Part shown: piece by piece, positions 53,462-61,430 of the stretch
How positions within the stretch are numbered: the stretch's first letter is position 1
Layout: each line of letters starts with the position of its first letter
Origin: Sagittula stellata E-37
GTDB taxonomy: Bacteria; Pseudomonadota; Alphaproteobacteria; Rhodobacterales; Rhodobacteraceae
Direction: 5' to 3'
DNA: 64,000 nucleotides
Assembly: GCF_039724765.1 (NCBI RefSeq)
Contig: NZ_CP155729.1
Span: 1,550,001 to 1,614,000 of the forward strand
Position numbers and translations under genes: made by a program
Notes under the pieces: model-generated
Databases searched by the model: none
What the model was told of the DNA's origin: nothing
The model's input: the letters and a program-made list of their open reading frames with translations, nothing else

Positions 53462-54238
53462 ATGGCGAAGAAACCGAAATGGGTGGTCGAGAAGGAACAG
53501 GCCAAGCGCGCCTCTGCCGCGGAAACCGTCTGGCTGTTTGGCCATCACGCCGTCCGCGATGCCCTCCTGAACCCGCGCCGGGTCAAGCTGCGCCTGATCC
53601 TGACCCCCAACGCCGCCGAAAAGCTGGGCGATGCCGTGGCCGAGGCCGGGATGGAGCCCGAGATCAGCGACCCCCGCCGCTTTGCCGCACCGCTCGATCC
53701 GCAGTCCGTGCATCAGGGCGCCGCGCTTGAGGTCAAACCGCTGGATTGGGGCAAACTGGAGGACGTGGCGCTCTCGGGCGAGGGCGCGCTGCGGCTGGTG
53801 CTGCTCGACCGGGTCACGGACCCGCACAACGTCGGCGCCATCCTGCGCTCGGCCGAGGTGTTCGGCGCGCAGGCGGTGATCGGCACGCGCCACCACGCCG
53901 CCCCCGAGACCGGCGCTCTGGCCAAGACGGCAAGCGGCGCGCTGGAACGCCAGCCCTACCTGCGCGAACGCAACCTCGCCGACACCATCACCGCGCTGCA
54001 GGGCATCGGCTACATCGTGCTCGGCCTCGACGGCGAAGCGGAGACGACCATCGAGGACGCCGTGGAAGGCAAGCGCGACCGGCCCATCGCACTGGTCCTT
54101 GGTGCCGAGGGGCCGGGCCTCCGCCCCAAGACGCGCGAGACGGTGGATGCCCTGGTCAAGATCCCCTTCGCCCGCGAATTCGGCTCGCTCAACGTGTCGA
54201 ACGCGGCTGCGGTGGCGCTTTATGCCGTTCGGGCCTGA
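53462..54238 (+). CDS. rlmB: 23S rRNA 2'-O-ribose methyltransferase RlmB/TrmH family
   Basis: This 258-residue SPOUT methyltransferase has the N-terminal substrate-binding domain (TVWLFGHHAVRDALLNPRR) and the three SpoU motifs: RVTDPHNVGAILRSAEVFG, ALVLGAEGPGLRP and GSLNVSNAAAVALYAV. RlmB methylates G2251 in the 23S peptidyl-transferase loop. ATG 53462 is favoured; ATG 53414 is possible. The frame further upstream overlaps tRNA-Tyr in antisense and is not coding. Confidence 0.92.
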   Translation: MAKKPKWVVEKEQAKRASAAETVWLFGHHAVRDALLNPRRVKLRLILTPNAAEKLGDAVAEAGMEPEISDPRRFAAPLDPQSVHQGAALEVKPLDWGKLEDVALSGEGALRLVLLDRVTDPHNVGAILRSAEVFGAQAVIGTRHHAAPETGALAKTASGALERQPYLRERNLADTITALQGIGYIVLGLDGEAETTIEDAVEGKRDRPIALVLGAEGPGLRPKTRETVDALVKIPFAREFGSLNVSNAAAVALYAVRA

Positions 54239-54292
54239 CGGCCCGACCTGTCGCGGCTTGTCCCGCCCGCCCGGCGTACATAGGTCAGGGGC

Positions 54293-54610
54293 ATGCCGAA
54301 CACCAAGATCGCCACATGCTGCTATTGCGGAACCCGCGCCGCGCTGGTCCTGAAAGGCGACCAGACGCATGAACTGGCCTGTTCCTCCTGCGGGGCGCCG
54401 CTGCACGACCTGAAGAAGCTGCGCGCCGACGCCGTCCGTCCAGAGGCACATCGCATGCCGCAGAAAGGTAGGAAGGGCAAACGCCGCGCTGCGCATTCGC
54501 CTTTCGATCTGGTGGAAACGGCGTTGCGCAAATCCTCGAAGACACGGAAGAAACGGAAAAAGGGTCTCCTGCACGAGGCCTTCGACCTGCTCGACGACAT
54601 CTTCGACTGA
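54293..54610 (+). CDS. zinc-ribbon protein, unknown
   Basis: This 105-residue protein has an N-terminal zinc ribbon (CCYCGT and CSSCGAP, CxxC-x18-CxxC) followed by a basic linker (KGRKGKRRAAH, KTRKKRKKG) and a short acidic C-terminus (FDLLDDIFD). Nucleic-acid binding is likely by composition. It lies 54 bp after rlmB on the same strand. No named family is recognised. Confidence 0.75.
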   Translation: MPNTKIATCCYCGTRAALVLKGDQTHELACSSCGAPLHDLKKLRADAVRPEAHRMPQKGRKGKRRAAHSPFDLVETALRKSSKTRKKRKKGLLHEAFDLLDDIFD

Positions 54611-54773
54611 CGGTCAGGTTCGACCGGCAGCCGGGTTCGGCTGACCTTCGGGCGTATCGTGCGATTTTTCGGGAAAGACCCTGCGTGCCCGTGGGGCGGT
54701 GGGACGCCATAGCCTCTGGCCTTTAGGTGCCCGCTGGATTATCCCGCGACTGACCTGAGTGAGGCGAGACGCT

Positions 54774-55901
54774 ATGACCGATTACGAGAACCCCGGCCCG
54801 GTAGAGCACAACTGGCGCGATGCGATTTCCTCTGTCGAGGAGATCATCGAAGACGCACGCAACGGTCGCATGTTCATTCTGGTCGACCACGAGGACCGCG
54901 AGAACGAGGGCGACCTCGTGATCCCCGCGCAATGGGCGACGCCGGACGCGATCAACTTCATGGCGCTCTACGGACGTGGCCTGATCTGTTTGGCCCTGAC
55001 CCCGGAACGCATCGAGGACCTTGGCCTTTCGCTCATGTCGACGAACAACTCGTCCCGGCACGAGACCGCCTTCACCACCTCCATCGAAGCGCGCGAAGGC
55101 GTCACCACCGGTATTTCCGCAGCCGACCGGGCGCGCACCGTGCAGGTGGCCATCGATTCCGCGAAAGGGCCGGCGGATATCGCGACCCCGGGCCATGTCT
55201 TCCCGCTGCGCGCCAAACGCGGCGGCGTGCTGGTCCGCGCCGGCCACACGGAGGCGGCGGTGGACGTCTCGCGGCTGGCGGGGCTGAACCCCTCCGGCGT
55301 GATCTGCGAGGTCATCAACGACGACGGCACCATGGCCCGCCTGCCGGAGCTGATCGCCTTCGGCCAGAAGCACGGCATCAAGATCGGCACCATCAGCGAC
55401 CTCATCAAGTACCGCCGCCGCAACGACAACCTCGTGAAGGTGCGCACCGAAGAGGTCGTCCAGTCCGAGTTCGGCGGCGAGTGGACCATGCGGATCTACA
55501 CCGACGAGACCCATGGCGACGAACACATCGTGCTGGTGAAGGGCGATCTCTCGGACGATGCGCCCGTGCTGGTGCGGATGCACGCGCTGGACCCGATGCT
55601 CGATGTGGTGGGCGCCGGGCTGAAGGGCCGGGCGGACGAATTCCGCACAGCGATGAACGCCGTGGCCGAGGAAGGGCGCGGCGTCGTTGTGCTGCTGCGC
55701 GACACCTCGACGAAGCTGGACGTGGGCGAGGAGGTTTCTCCGAAGACGCTGCGCCAGTATGGCCTCGGCGCGCAAATCCTGTCGTCGCTGGGCCTGTCGA
55801 AACTGATTCTGCTGACCAACTCGCCGAAGCCGAAGGTCGTCGGGCTGGACGCCTACGGTCTGGAGATCGTTGAAACCCGCAAGATTTCGGAGCTTGGCTG
55901 A
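54774..55901 (+). CDS. ribB: 3,4-dihydroxy-2-butanone-4-phosphate synthase with degenerate GTP cyclohydrolase II domain (RibBX type)
   Basis: The N-terminal domain (to about residue 215) is an intact DHBP synthase: ILVDHEDRENEGDLVIPA with metal-binding glutamates, STNNSSRHETAFT, and RAGHTEAAVDVSRLAG. It makes the four-carbon unit of riboflavin from ribulose-5-phosphate. The remaining 160 residues resemble GTP cyclohydrolase II but lack the three zinc cysteines (C...GSxRCDC) and read VLVRMHALDPMLDVVGAG instead; EEGRGVVVLLRD survives. This fits the RibBX variant described in Proteobacteria, so a separate ribA is expected elsewhere. The stop overlaps ribH (TGATG). Confidence 0.92.
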   Translation: MTDYENPGPVEHNWRDAISSVEEIIEDARNGRMFILVDHEDRENEGDLVIPAQWATPDAINFMALYGRGLICLALTPERIEDLGLSLMSTNNSSRHETAFTTSIEAREGVTTGISAADRARTVQVAIDSAKGPADIATPGHVFPLRAKRGGVLVRAGHTEAAVDVSRLAGLNPSGVICEVINDDGTMARLPELIAFGQKHGIKIGTISDLIKYRRRNDNLVKVRTEEVVQSEFGGEWTMRIYTDETHGDEHIVLVKGDLSDDAPVLVRMHALDPMLDVVGAGLKGRADEFRTAMNAVAEEGRGVVVLLRDTSTKLDVGEEVSPKTLRQYGLGAQILSSLGLSKLILLTNSPKPKVVGLDAYGLEIVETRKISELG

Positions 55902-56449
55902 TGGCATCGAACGAAACCCACTACACGTTGCCGCGCGCGGAATTCGACAAGCCGGTGAAGATCGCCATCGTCGTGGCGCCCTACTACAAGGACATCGCCG
56001 ACCAGCTCGTGAAGGGCGCGATCGCCGAGGTCGAAGCCTGCGGCGGCTGGCACGAGATCATCGAGGTGCCCGGCGCGCTCGAAGTCCCGACCGCCATCGG
56101 CATCGCGGAACGCATGTCCAACTTCGACGGCTACGTGGCGCTGGGCTGCGTGATCCGCGGGGAAACGACGCATTACGAGACGGTCTGCAACGACTCGTCG
56201 CGCGCGCTGGCGCTGCTGGGCCTGCAGGGCCTGTGCATCGGCAACGGTATCCTCACGGTCGAGACGTACGATCAGGCCGCTGTCCGCGCCGAATCGGATG
56301 GCCAGAACAAGGGCGGCGGCGCAGCGGCGGCAGCCCTTCATCTTATTGCAATCGCACGGAAGTTCGGCGGGGCCCGGAAGGGCGTCGGATTCCGTCCGTC
56401 CGGCGGCGAGTACGAGATCGCCACGTCCGGGAAAGGTCCAGTCGCATGA
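55901..56449 (+). CDS. ribH: 6,7-dimethyl-8-ribityllumazine synthase
   Basis: This 182-residue lumazine synthase condenses the DHBP product of the preceding gene with the pyrimidine intermediate. GALEVPTAIG and GCVIRGETTHYETVCNDSSRAL are the substrate and phosphate-binding signatures. It is coupled to ribB by TGATG and to nusB by ATGA, an arrangement common in Proteobacteria. Confidence 0.96.
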   Translation: MASNETHYTLPRAEFDKPVKIAIVVAPYYKDIADQLVKGAIAEVEACGGWHEIIEVPGALEVPTAIGIAERMSNFDGYVALGCVIRGETTHYETVCNDSSRALALLGLQGLCIGNGILTVETYDQAAVRAESDGQNKGGGAAAAALHLIAIARKFGGARKGVGFRPSGGEYEIATSGKGPVA

Positions 56450-56952
56450 GCGAGGCGAACGCGCCCAAACCGCAGCCGGGCAAGCCGTCCGGTAACCAGA
56501 AGCGCAAGATGCGCTCCGCCTCCCGGCTCTATGCCGTGCAGGCGCTCTACCAGATGGAGCAATCGGGCATTCCGGTCGACAAGGTCCGCCGGGAGTTCCT
56601 GGAGTTCCGCTTTGGCGCGGTCGACGACGACGACGGGACCGAGATGCTCGACGGCGATGTTTCGCTGTTTTCTCACGTGATCGAAGAAGCGCTGAACTGG
56701 CAGGCCAAGGTCGACCAGATGACCGACCGTGCGCTTGTGGCGAAATGGCCCATCGCCCGCATCGACCCGGTGCTGCGCGCGCTCTTCCGTGCGGCGGGGG
56801 CGGAACTCGTGGCCACCGACACGCCGCCGAAGGTGGTGATCGTCGAATACGTGGACGTGGCTGTGGCCTTCTACCCGGACGGCAAGGAAGCGAAATTCGT
56901 CAATGCCGTGCTCGACCACATGGCACGCGAGGCGAAGCCCGAGGCGTTCTGA
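56446..56952 (+). CDS. nusB: transcription antitermination factor NusB
   Basis: This 168-residue protein has the NusB helical pattern (SASRLYAVQALYQMEQSG; RIDPVLRALFRAAGAELVATDTPPKVVI; KFVNAVLDHMA). It acts with NusE in rRNA antitermination. The N-terminal 25 residues are a low-complexity proline/lysine extension. The start overlaps ribH (ATGA). Confidence 0.95.
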   Translation: MSEANAPKPQPGKPSGNQKRKMRSASRLYAVQALYQMEQSGIPVDKVRREFLEFRFGAVDDDDGTEMLDGDVSLFSHVIEEALNWQAKVDQMTDRALVAKWPIARIDPVLRALFRAAGAELVATDTPPKVVIVEYVDVAVAFYPDGKEAKFVNAVLDHMAREAKPEAF

Positions 56953-57173
56953 CCCGAACCGCGCGGTGGCAAGGCGCAACCCCATCGGAAGGTCGGGGCG
57001 CGCGGGGGCCAGGCACCCTGAAGGGTCTTCACAACGCAAGATACGCGCGCCTGCCACGCGCGGCGTGATGTCCGCGCAGGCCGGCGTCGGTCATGGCGTC
57101 CCTGCGGCGCCGTGCACCCTTGTCTTGGTCTGCGCATGATGTATCTTGCATCTCGAATATGATGGAGGGCGCC

Positions 57174-57506
57174 ATGCCGAAACTTATCCGACTCTACATC
57201 CTGCAGGTCTGCGCGGGCTTCGGGCTATCGGCGATCTTCGTGGGGCTGCTGCTTTGGGCCAATGTGGCGAACCTCTGGCACCTTGTGAGCACTTCGCCGG
57301 TGGGCTGGATCGCGGTGGCGATGCTGTTCTTCGCCAACGGCATCGTCTTTGCTGGCGTGCAATTCGCGATCTCGGTCATGCGCATGGGCGAGGACGACAC
57401 GCCAGGCGGCGGCAAGCGGCAGCCGGGGCATCTGCCTGCCCCTCTGGCGCTGCGCGTGCCGGTGGAGAAGAAGAGCGCAGGGGACAGGGCCTTCCGTCGT
57501 CGTTGA
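57174..57506 (+). CDS. two-helix small membrane protein
   Basis: This 110-residue protein has two hydrophobic segments (residues 8-30 and 42-66) and a charged cytoplasmic tail. GGAGG stands 7 bp before ATG 57174. The pattern PKLIRLYIL...NVANLWHLV is one I associate with conserved Rhodobacteraceae hypothetical proteins. Function unknown. Confidence 0.75.
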   Translation: MPKLIRLYILQVCAGFGLSAIFVGLLLWANVANLWHLVSTSPVGWIAVAMLFFANGIVFAGVQFAISVMRMGEDDTPGGGKRQPGHLPAPLALRVPVEKKSAGDRAFRRR

Positions 57507-57531
57507 GGTGCCGACCGGGCCGCAGGGCCCA

Positions 57532-57550
57532 AAATTTTCGTCGAAAATTT
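57532..57550. repeat. AT-rich palindrome 1
   Basis: AAATTTTC-GTC-GAAAATTT, an 8-bp-arm palindrome embedded in GC-rich DNA, 26 bp after the small membrane protein gene. Confidence 0.85.
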
Positions 57551-57615
57551 GTGAGGGCGCGGGCGGAGAGGCCGGCGCCTTTTTCGGTACATCTGTGCGA
57601 AGGGCAGTCGGTGCC

Positions 57616-57646
57616 GCCGCAAATTCTTCGGCGAAGAATTTGCGGC
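57616..57646. repeat. AT-rich palindrome 2
   Basis: Perfect 14-bp arms (GCCGCAAATTCTTC) around a 3-nt GGC centre. It has the same core layout as the palindrome 66 bp upstream. Confidence 0.9.
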
Positions 57647-57701
57647 CGGCCCGATGAGCGGCGGGAACCACCACGACCGTGTGGGTGACGCATTCCCGAG
57701 G

Positions 57702-57717
57702 ACCTGTATATACAGGT
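57702..57717. repeat. 16-bp perfect palindrome
   Basis: ACCTGTATATACAGGT. Its central ten bases TGTATATACA are identical to the core of the palindrome at 17812-17823, suggesting a common DNA-binding protein. Confidence 0.8.
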
Positions 57718-58070
57718 GGGCGCCAGGTAACGAAGCCACGGCTACGCCAGAGCCAGCTCCCTCGGATTTGCTTAAGGCCACCGGAATGTACCCGTTCACG
57801 TGAGGGGCAGAACCCGCCAGTGCCTCAGGTAAGCCCGGGACGCGGCCTCGGCAAGTCCATCCTGTCGATTTCGTGAAGGGCGCGCAAAACGACCCGGCGG
57901 AAAAGCCCAGACGGCATCGGGAGGAAAGTGTCATGTGCGGGTCCGAGACGTACCGCCCGATGCGCCGTCGGGAGCCTTCGCGACCACCCGAAACACATTG
58001 CAGGAACATCCGCGACTGGGGGGCCGCAGACCGGGGCACACGGGCGTCTCATCGGGGCAGGTGTGCTGCC

Positions 58071-58820
58071 TCACGTCTCCGGGGTGGTGAACCCGTAGCG
58101 TTCCAGTTCCTCGGGAAGCAGGATGTAGATCTCGTTCGAGGGGGTCGCCAGCGCGTGGCTCATGACCCGCACGTCGACCCCCATGTCGTCGAGGTAGGTC
58201 ATGACCTCGGCCTGACCGCGCTGGATATCCTCGACCGCGACAAAAGCGGGCAGGATCGTGCTTTCGCCGAAGTAGTGCTGGTGCACGCCAATCGAGGCAG
58301 AGGGTTCGGCGGTGCGGGTCGTGCCGCCCGCGAAGAGGTAGGGGCAGGCGGAGTAGCAGATTTCGCCCGACAGCACGGTTGTCGCGATCCCGGAGGCACG
58401 CAGGTGCCGGCCAAGGTCGATGGCGTCGCGCACGGACCCGCCGGGGGATTGCAGCACGAGGGTTTCGATCTTTGGATCGGCGGCGGTTATCTGCGGCATG
58501 AGGCGCTGCGCGTCGCCGTCTTCAATCGCCCCCTCCAGCCGCCACGTGGCGTCCTCGTAGGTCAGCGTCAGCCGGTCGGGCAATTCGCCCGGATCGCGGC
58601 TGGGCTGGACCGTGGGGCGGTCGCGGGACGGGTTGAAGGTGCGGCGCTGGTCGCCGGGGCGCACAGGCTCTGACAGTCGCGGGGCCTGCGGCGACGAGAA
58701 CGGCAGCGAGAAGGGCGCGCTGCGAATGTCGCCCAGCACCAGCAGCACGCCGATGCCGACCTGAAAGATCAGCACGGCGGCAAGCGTCCGGGCGACCGGG
58801 CGGGCTGTGCGGGTGCTCAT
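58071..58820 (-). CDS. periplasmic/membrane-anchored ClpP-fold protein (COG3904-like)
   Basis: This 249-residue protein has an N-terminal membrane anchor (residues 9-30), a proline-rich linker to about residue 85, then a ClpP/crotonase-like domain. LVLQSPGGSVRDAIDLGRHL supplies the oxyanion loop, CYSACPYLFAGG the putative nucleophile serine, and SIGVHQHYF the histidine. Such COG3904-type proteins are uncharacterised periplasmic peptidase relatives. ATG 58820 is favoured; the frame remains open upstream only because the 30-bp repeats are divisible by three. Confidence 0.8.
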   Translation of the reverse strand: MSTRTARPVARTLAAVLIFQVGIGVLLVLGDIRSAPFSLPFSSPQAPRLSEPVRPGDQRRTFNPSRDRPTVQPSRDPGELPDRLTLTYEDATWRLEGAIEDGDAQRLMPQITAADPKIETLVLQSPGGSVRDAIDLGRHLRASGIATTVLSGEICYSACPYLFAGGTTRTAEPSASIGVHQHYFGESTILPAFVAVEDIQRGQAEVMTYLDDMGVDVRVMSHALATPSNEIYILLPEELERYGFTTPET

Positions 58821-58898
58821 GGCCGTGCCTTTCCCGGGGGGGACGGACGGGTGGCCCGGATGGCGCCTTGAGTGCGGGTGCACGGCATGATGCGGCCC

Positions 58899-59108
58899 GT
58901 CGCGGTGATGCGCGACAAGACACGGACCGTCGCGGTGATGCGCGACAAGACACGGACCGTCGCGGTGATGCGCGACAAGACACGGACCGTCGCGGTGATG
59001 CGCGACAAGACACGGACCGTCGCGGTGATGCGCGACAAGACGCGGCCCGTCGCGGTGATGCGAGACAAGACGCGGTCCGTCGCGGTGATGCGCGACAAGA
59101 TACAGACA
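58899..59108. repeat. seven 30-bp direct repeats, each with an internal hairpin
   Basis: Seven contiguous 30-bp units start at 58899 and recur every 30 bp to 59079. Each contains the inverted repeat GTCGCG-GTGATG-CGCGAC plus a 12-bp tail (AAGACACGGACC in units 1-4). Units 1-4 are identical, unit 6 has a broken arm, and the tails of units 5-7 vary. The array fills most of the gap between two minus-strand genes. Confidence 0.95.
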
Positions 59109-59178
59109 GTCCCTCCCGCACCGATCCAGTCCGTCCCACGAGCGGGCGACGCCGGCCCGCATGGCGCTCCTCCGACGC

Positions 59179-60513
59179 TCATTCAGCGGCCTCGCGTGGC
59201 GGCTCCTGCGGTTGTTTCGGGGCGGCGTCCGGCGTCAGCACCGTTGGGGCCGCAGTGGTGGCAGGGGGCGGCGGGGCCGAAAGCTGCTCCACGTCGCGCA
59301 AGGCGGTGACGGCGGCGCGCAGCTCGGCCAGCGTCAGCGTGTCCTCGATCCCCGTACCGTCGCGCCCGTGGCGGATCGCGCCGTGGGTGATCGCCAGGAT
59401 GAACACCAGAACCATGGGCAGAAGGTCGATGGCGATGGCCCCCGCCCAGGACGGCACGAAATTGCGGGCATAAAGGATCACTGCGTCGGCGGCGGAAATC
59501 GGCGTGTAGGTCACGTCGGTCGGGCTTTCCAGCGCCTGCACGTTCTGCGCCGCCCGTTCCAGCGTCGCGGCGCGGCTGCCCAGCACCTCAAGCACCGACG
59601 TGATGGTGGCAGACTGGTCGGCCCGCCCGGCGGCGGTGGAACTGTCGAGCTCCGGCAGCACGACCGAGGCGGCGAGGTCCTGCGCCGCCCGCTCCACAAG
59701 CTGCGCCACCGACAGTTGCCGAAGTTGTGTGATCAAACCCTGAAGGCGCACGGCGGCCTCGGAAAACTCGATGGAGCGGGCCTCCACGCTGCCTGGCTCC
59801 ACGGTCAGGGCGCGCATCCGCGACAGGATGGTGTTGCCCTCCGTAAAGGCGCTTTCGACAAGCGGCGTCTGTTCTGCGATCTGGGTTTCCAGCGCCGACA
59901 GTTCCGCCGATTTCTGGCGCAGCACACGGAACACCGCGCCGCGCCCGGCCAGGCCGGAGAGAGACCCCTGCGCCTCCAGTTCCGACAGGTCCTCGAACGA
60001 CTGCCGCACGCGGGCCACGTCGCGTTCAAGCGCCTGTCCGGTCAGGGCGATCTCATGCGCGCGTTCAAGCGCCGTCTGGTAATCCTGCACGGTCTTGGCG
60101 AGGTGCTGCTCCACCGCCGCCGATCCGGCCAGCGCCGCAGCGTTCAGCCAGGACGACATGGCGACGATGGCGAGGCTGCCCATGCCCATGGCGGCCAGAA
60201 GACCGGTGCGGGCGCGCGTCGTGGTGACGGCCGGGAAAAGCCGCAGCATGTACGACCAGAAGACGAAGATGCCCACGGACACGGCGGTGGAATAGGCGAT
60301 GGCGGCAAAGACCGACATGGCGCCGTTCTCGTCCAGAAGCGAAGACACACCGAGGTAGGTATAGATGCCCGAGGCCACCGACAGCACGCCAAGCGCCGTG
60401 CCGGAAAACGTGTCGAGCCACGTGATGTGACCTTCGAGGTCGCGGGCATTGCGGACACCGCGTGCAGCCTCCCGGCTGAGGGGCACGGCATCCTGTCGTT
60501 GGCTCTGGCTCAT
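59179..60513 (-). CDS. membrane protein with long periplasmic/cytoplasmic coiled coil
   Basis: This 444-residue protein has three or four hydrophobic segments in the first 150 residues (TFSGTALGVLSVASGIYTYL; VSVGIFVFWSYMLRLF; GLLAAMGMGSLAIVAM), then about 200 residues of predicted coiled coil, one or two helices near residue 375 (WAGAIAIDLLPMVLVFILAI), and a proline-rich tail. The layout recalls large scaffold or MotA/ExbB-like membrane proteins, but no diagnostic motif is present. A repeat array separates it from the ClpP-fold gene downstream. Confidence 0.75.
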   Translation of the reverse strand: MSQSQRQDAVPLSREAARGVRNARDLEGHITWLDTFSGTALGVLSVASGIYTYLGVSSLLDENGAMSVFAAIAYSTAVSVGIFVFWSYMLRLFPAVTTTRARTGLLAAMGMGSLAIVAMSSWLNAAALAGSAAVEQHLAKTVQDYQTALERAHEIALTGQALERDVARVRQSFEDLSELEAQGSLSGLAGRGAVFRVLRQKSAELSALETQIAEQTPLVESAFTEGNTILSRMRALTVEPGSVEARSIEFSEAAVRLQGLITQLRQLSVAQLVERAAQDLAASVVLPELDSSTAAGRADQSATITSVLEVLGSRAATLERAAQNVQALESPTDVTYTPISAADAVILYARNFVPSWAGAIAIDLLPMVLVFILAITHGAIRHGRDGTGIEDTLTLAELRAAVTALRDVEQLSAPPPPATTAAPTVLTPDAAPKQPQEPPREAAE

Positions 60514-60600
60514 GCGGTCTCCATAAGCGTCGGCCAAAATCGACCGGCCCGTAAAACATGACCTCCCGGGCGCGATTTGCAACGTCCCTCTCCGTGGGGG

Positions 60601-60629
60601 TTGCATTTGTTCACGTATTGTTCATATGT
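60601..60629 (+). promoter_or_regulatory. mmcB promoter with LexA (SOS) box in its spacer
   Basis: TTGCAT (60601-60606) and ATATGT (60624-60629) are spaced 17 bp, and the spacer ends in GTTCACGTATTGTTC (60609-60623), an exact match to the alphaproteobacterial SOS box GTTC-N7-GTTC. LexA binding would block the promoter directly. Confidence 0.85.
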
Positions 60630-60636
60630 TTTCAGC

Positions 60637-61107
60637 ATGGAATTGCGTGACACCCTAATGGAAACCGGCCTGATGCCGGGGCAGGTGCTGGCCCGGGGCG
60701 TCTGCCGCCACCTCGCGACACACGGCTTCGCGACGATCGAGGAATTCGTGCCGGAGCGCGGCCTCAGGGTCGATGTGATGGCGCTTGGCCCGAAGGGAGA
60801 GCTTTGGGTGGTGGAGTGCAAATCCTCGCGCGCGGACTTCATGTGCGACAGCAAGTGGCAGGGCTACCTCGACTGGTGCGACCGCTACTTCTGGGCCGTG
60901 GACCAGGATTTTCCGACGGATCTTCTGCCCGAGGGCACCGGCCTGATCGTTGCCGACGGCTACGACGCCGAGATCCTCCGCATGTCGCCGGAAACCAAGC
61001 TGGCGGGCGCGCGGCGCAAGGTCCTGATGCAGAAGTTCGCCTTCCACGCGGCCCGGCGCCTGCAGGGCTTGCGCGATCCGGGCGCGATACTGGACGGCCC
61101 CGGCTGA
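60637..61107 (+). CDS. mmcB: DNA repair putative endonuclease MmcB
   Basis: This 156-residue protein matches MmcB, named for its part in mitomycin C tolerance in Caulobacter. It has a PD-(D/E)xK-like core: RVDVMALGPKGELWVVECKSSRADF, with the ECK catalytic element near residue 60, then SKWQGYLDWCDRYFWAV. The SOS box 14 bp upstream agrees with DNA-damage induction. It stands alone on its strand. Confidence 0.93.
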   Translation: MELRDTLMETGLMPGQVLARGVCRHLATHGFATIEEFVPERGLRVDVMALGPKGELWVVECKSSRADFMCDSKWQGYLDWCDRYFWAVDQDFPTDLLPEGTGLIVADGYDAEILRMSPETKLAGARRKVLMQKFAFHAARRLQGLRDPGAILDGPG

Positions 61108-61155
61108 GGACGGCTCGGTCGCACAGGGCAGGGCAAGAACGCCCTGCGGCTGCGT

Positions 61156-61359
61156 TCAGCGCTTTTTCTTCTTCGGTTTCATGCCGCGTGCCGTGGCGGC
61201 GGCGGCGCGCAGTTCCTCGGCGATGTCCTCGGCCTCTTCGGGCTCGAAGTCCATCGGGATCTCCAGATCCCCGGCAAAGATGTACATCCGGACCATGCCC
61301 AGGTCGGTCGGGCCGATCTGCAGGTTGGCCTCGATTTCGCTTTCGTCGTTGATGCTCAT
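61156..61359 (-). CDS. small acidic protein, DUF6324-like
   Basis: This 67-residue protein starts MSINDESEIEANLQIGPTDLGMVRMYIF and ends in the basic run KPKKKKR. It matches my recollection of a small family confined to Rhodobacteraceae and relatives (DUF6324). GAGGGACAG precedes the ATG on the minus strand. Function is unknown. Confidence 0.75.
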   Translation of the reverse strand: MSINDESEIEANLQIGPTDLGMVRMYIFAGDLEIPMDFEPEEAEDIAEELRAAAATARGMKPKKKKR

Positions 61360-61430
61360 GGCTGTCCCTCGCGGTGCCCTTGTCAGTTAGTTCGCGCCGC
61401 GCTTTGATGCAAGCGCAGGAGGATGCGCCG

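Larger units (their letters stand above)
57507..58070. other. gene-free, palindrome-rich region
   Basis: These 564 bp separate two genes and show no supported coding region. They contain three marked palindromes (57532, 57616, 57702) and otherwise GC-rich sequence with several short inverted repeats. A structured RNA or remnant of a lost element is possible but not demonstrated. Confidence 0.45.

Noticed and set aside
54611..54773. FMN riboswitch before ribBX
   Set aside because: The conserved RFN-element segments are absent from the 163-bp upstream region.
57702..57717. LexA site of the enterobacterial type (CTGT...ACAG)
   Set aside because: The half-sites are only 4 bp apart instead of 8, and alphaproteobacterial LexA uses GTTC-N7-GTTC.
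57700..58000. Group II intron remnant
   Set aside because: A few strings recall intron domains, but no domain V hairpin pairs properly and no reverse transcriptase is present; kept only as an unexplained gene-free region.
58899..59108. Repeat array resembling a CRISPR
   Set aside because: The 12-bp segments between the hairpins are also repeated (identical in four units), unit length is only 30 bp, and no cas gene is in the window.
58872..59309. A 145-codon plus-strand frame of decapeptide repeats over the 30-bp array
   Set aside because: Because the unit length is divisible by three, all frames are open; there is no ribosome-binding site and the downstream part overlaps the membrane-protein gene in antisense.
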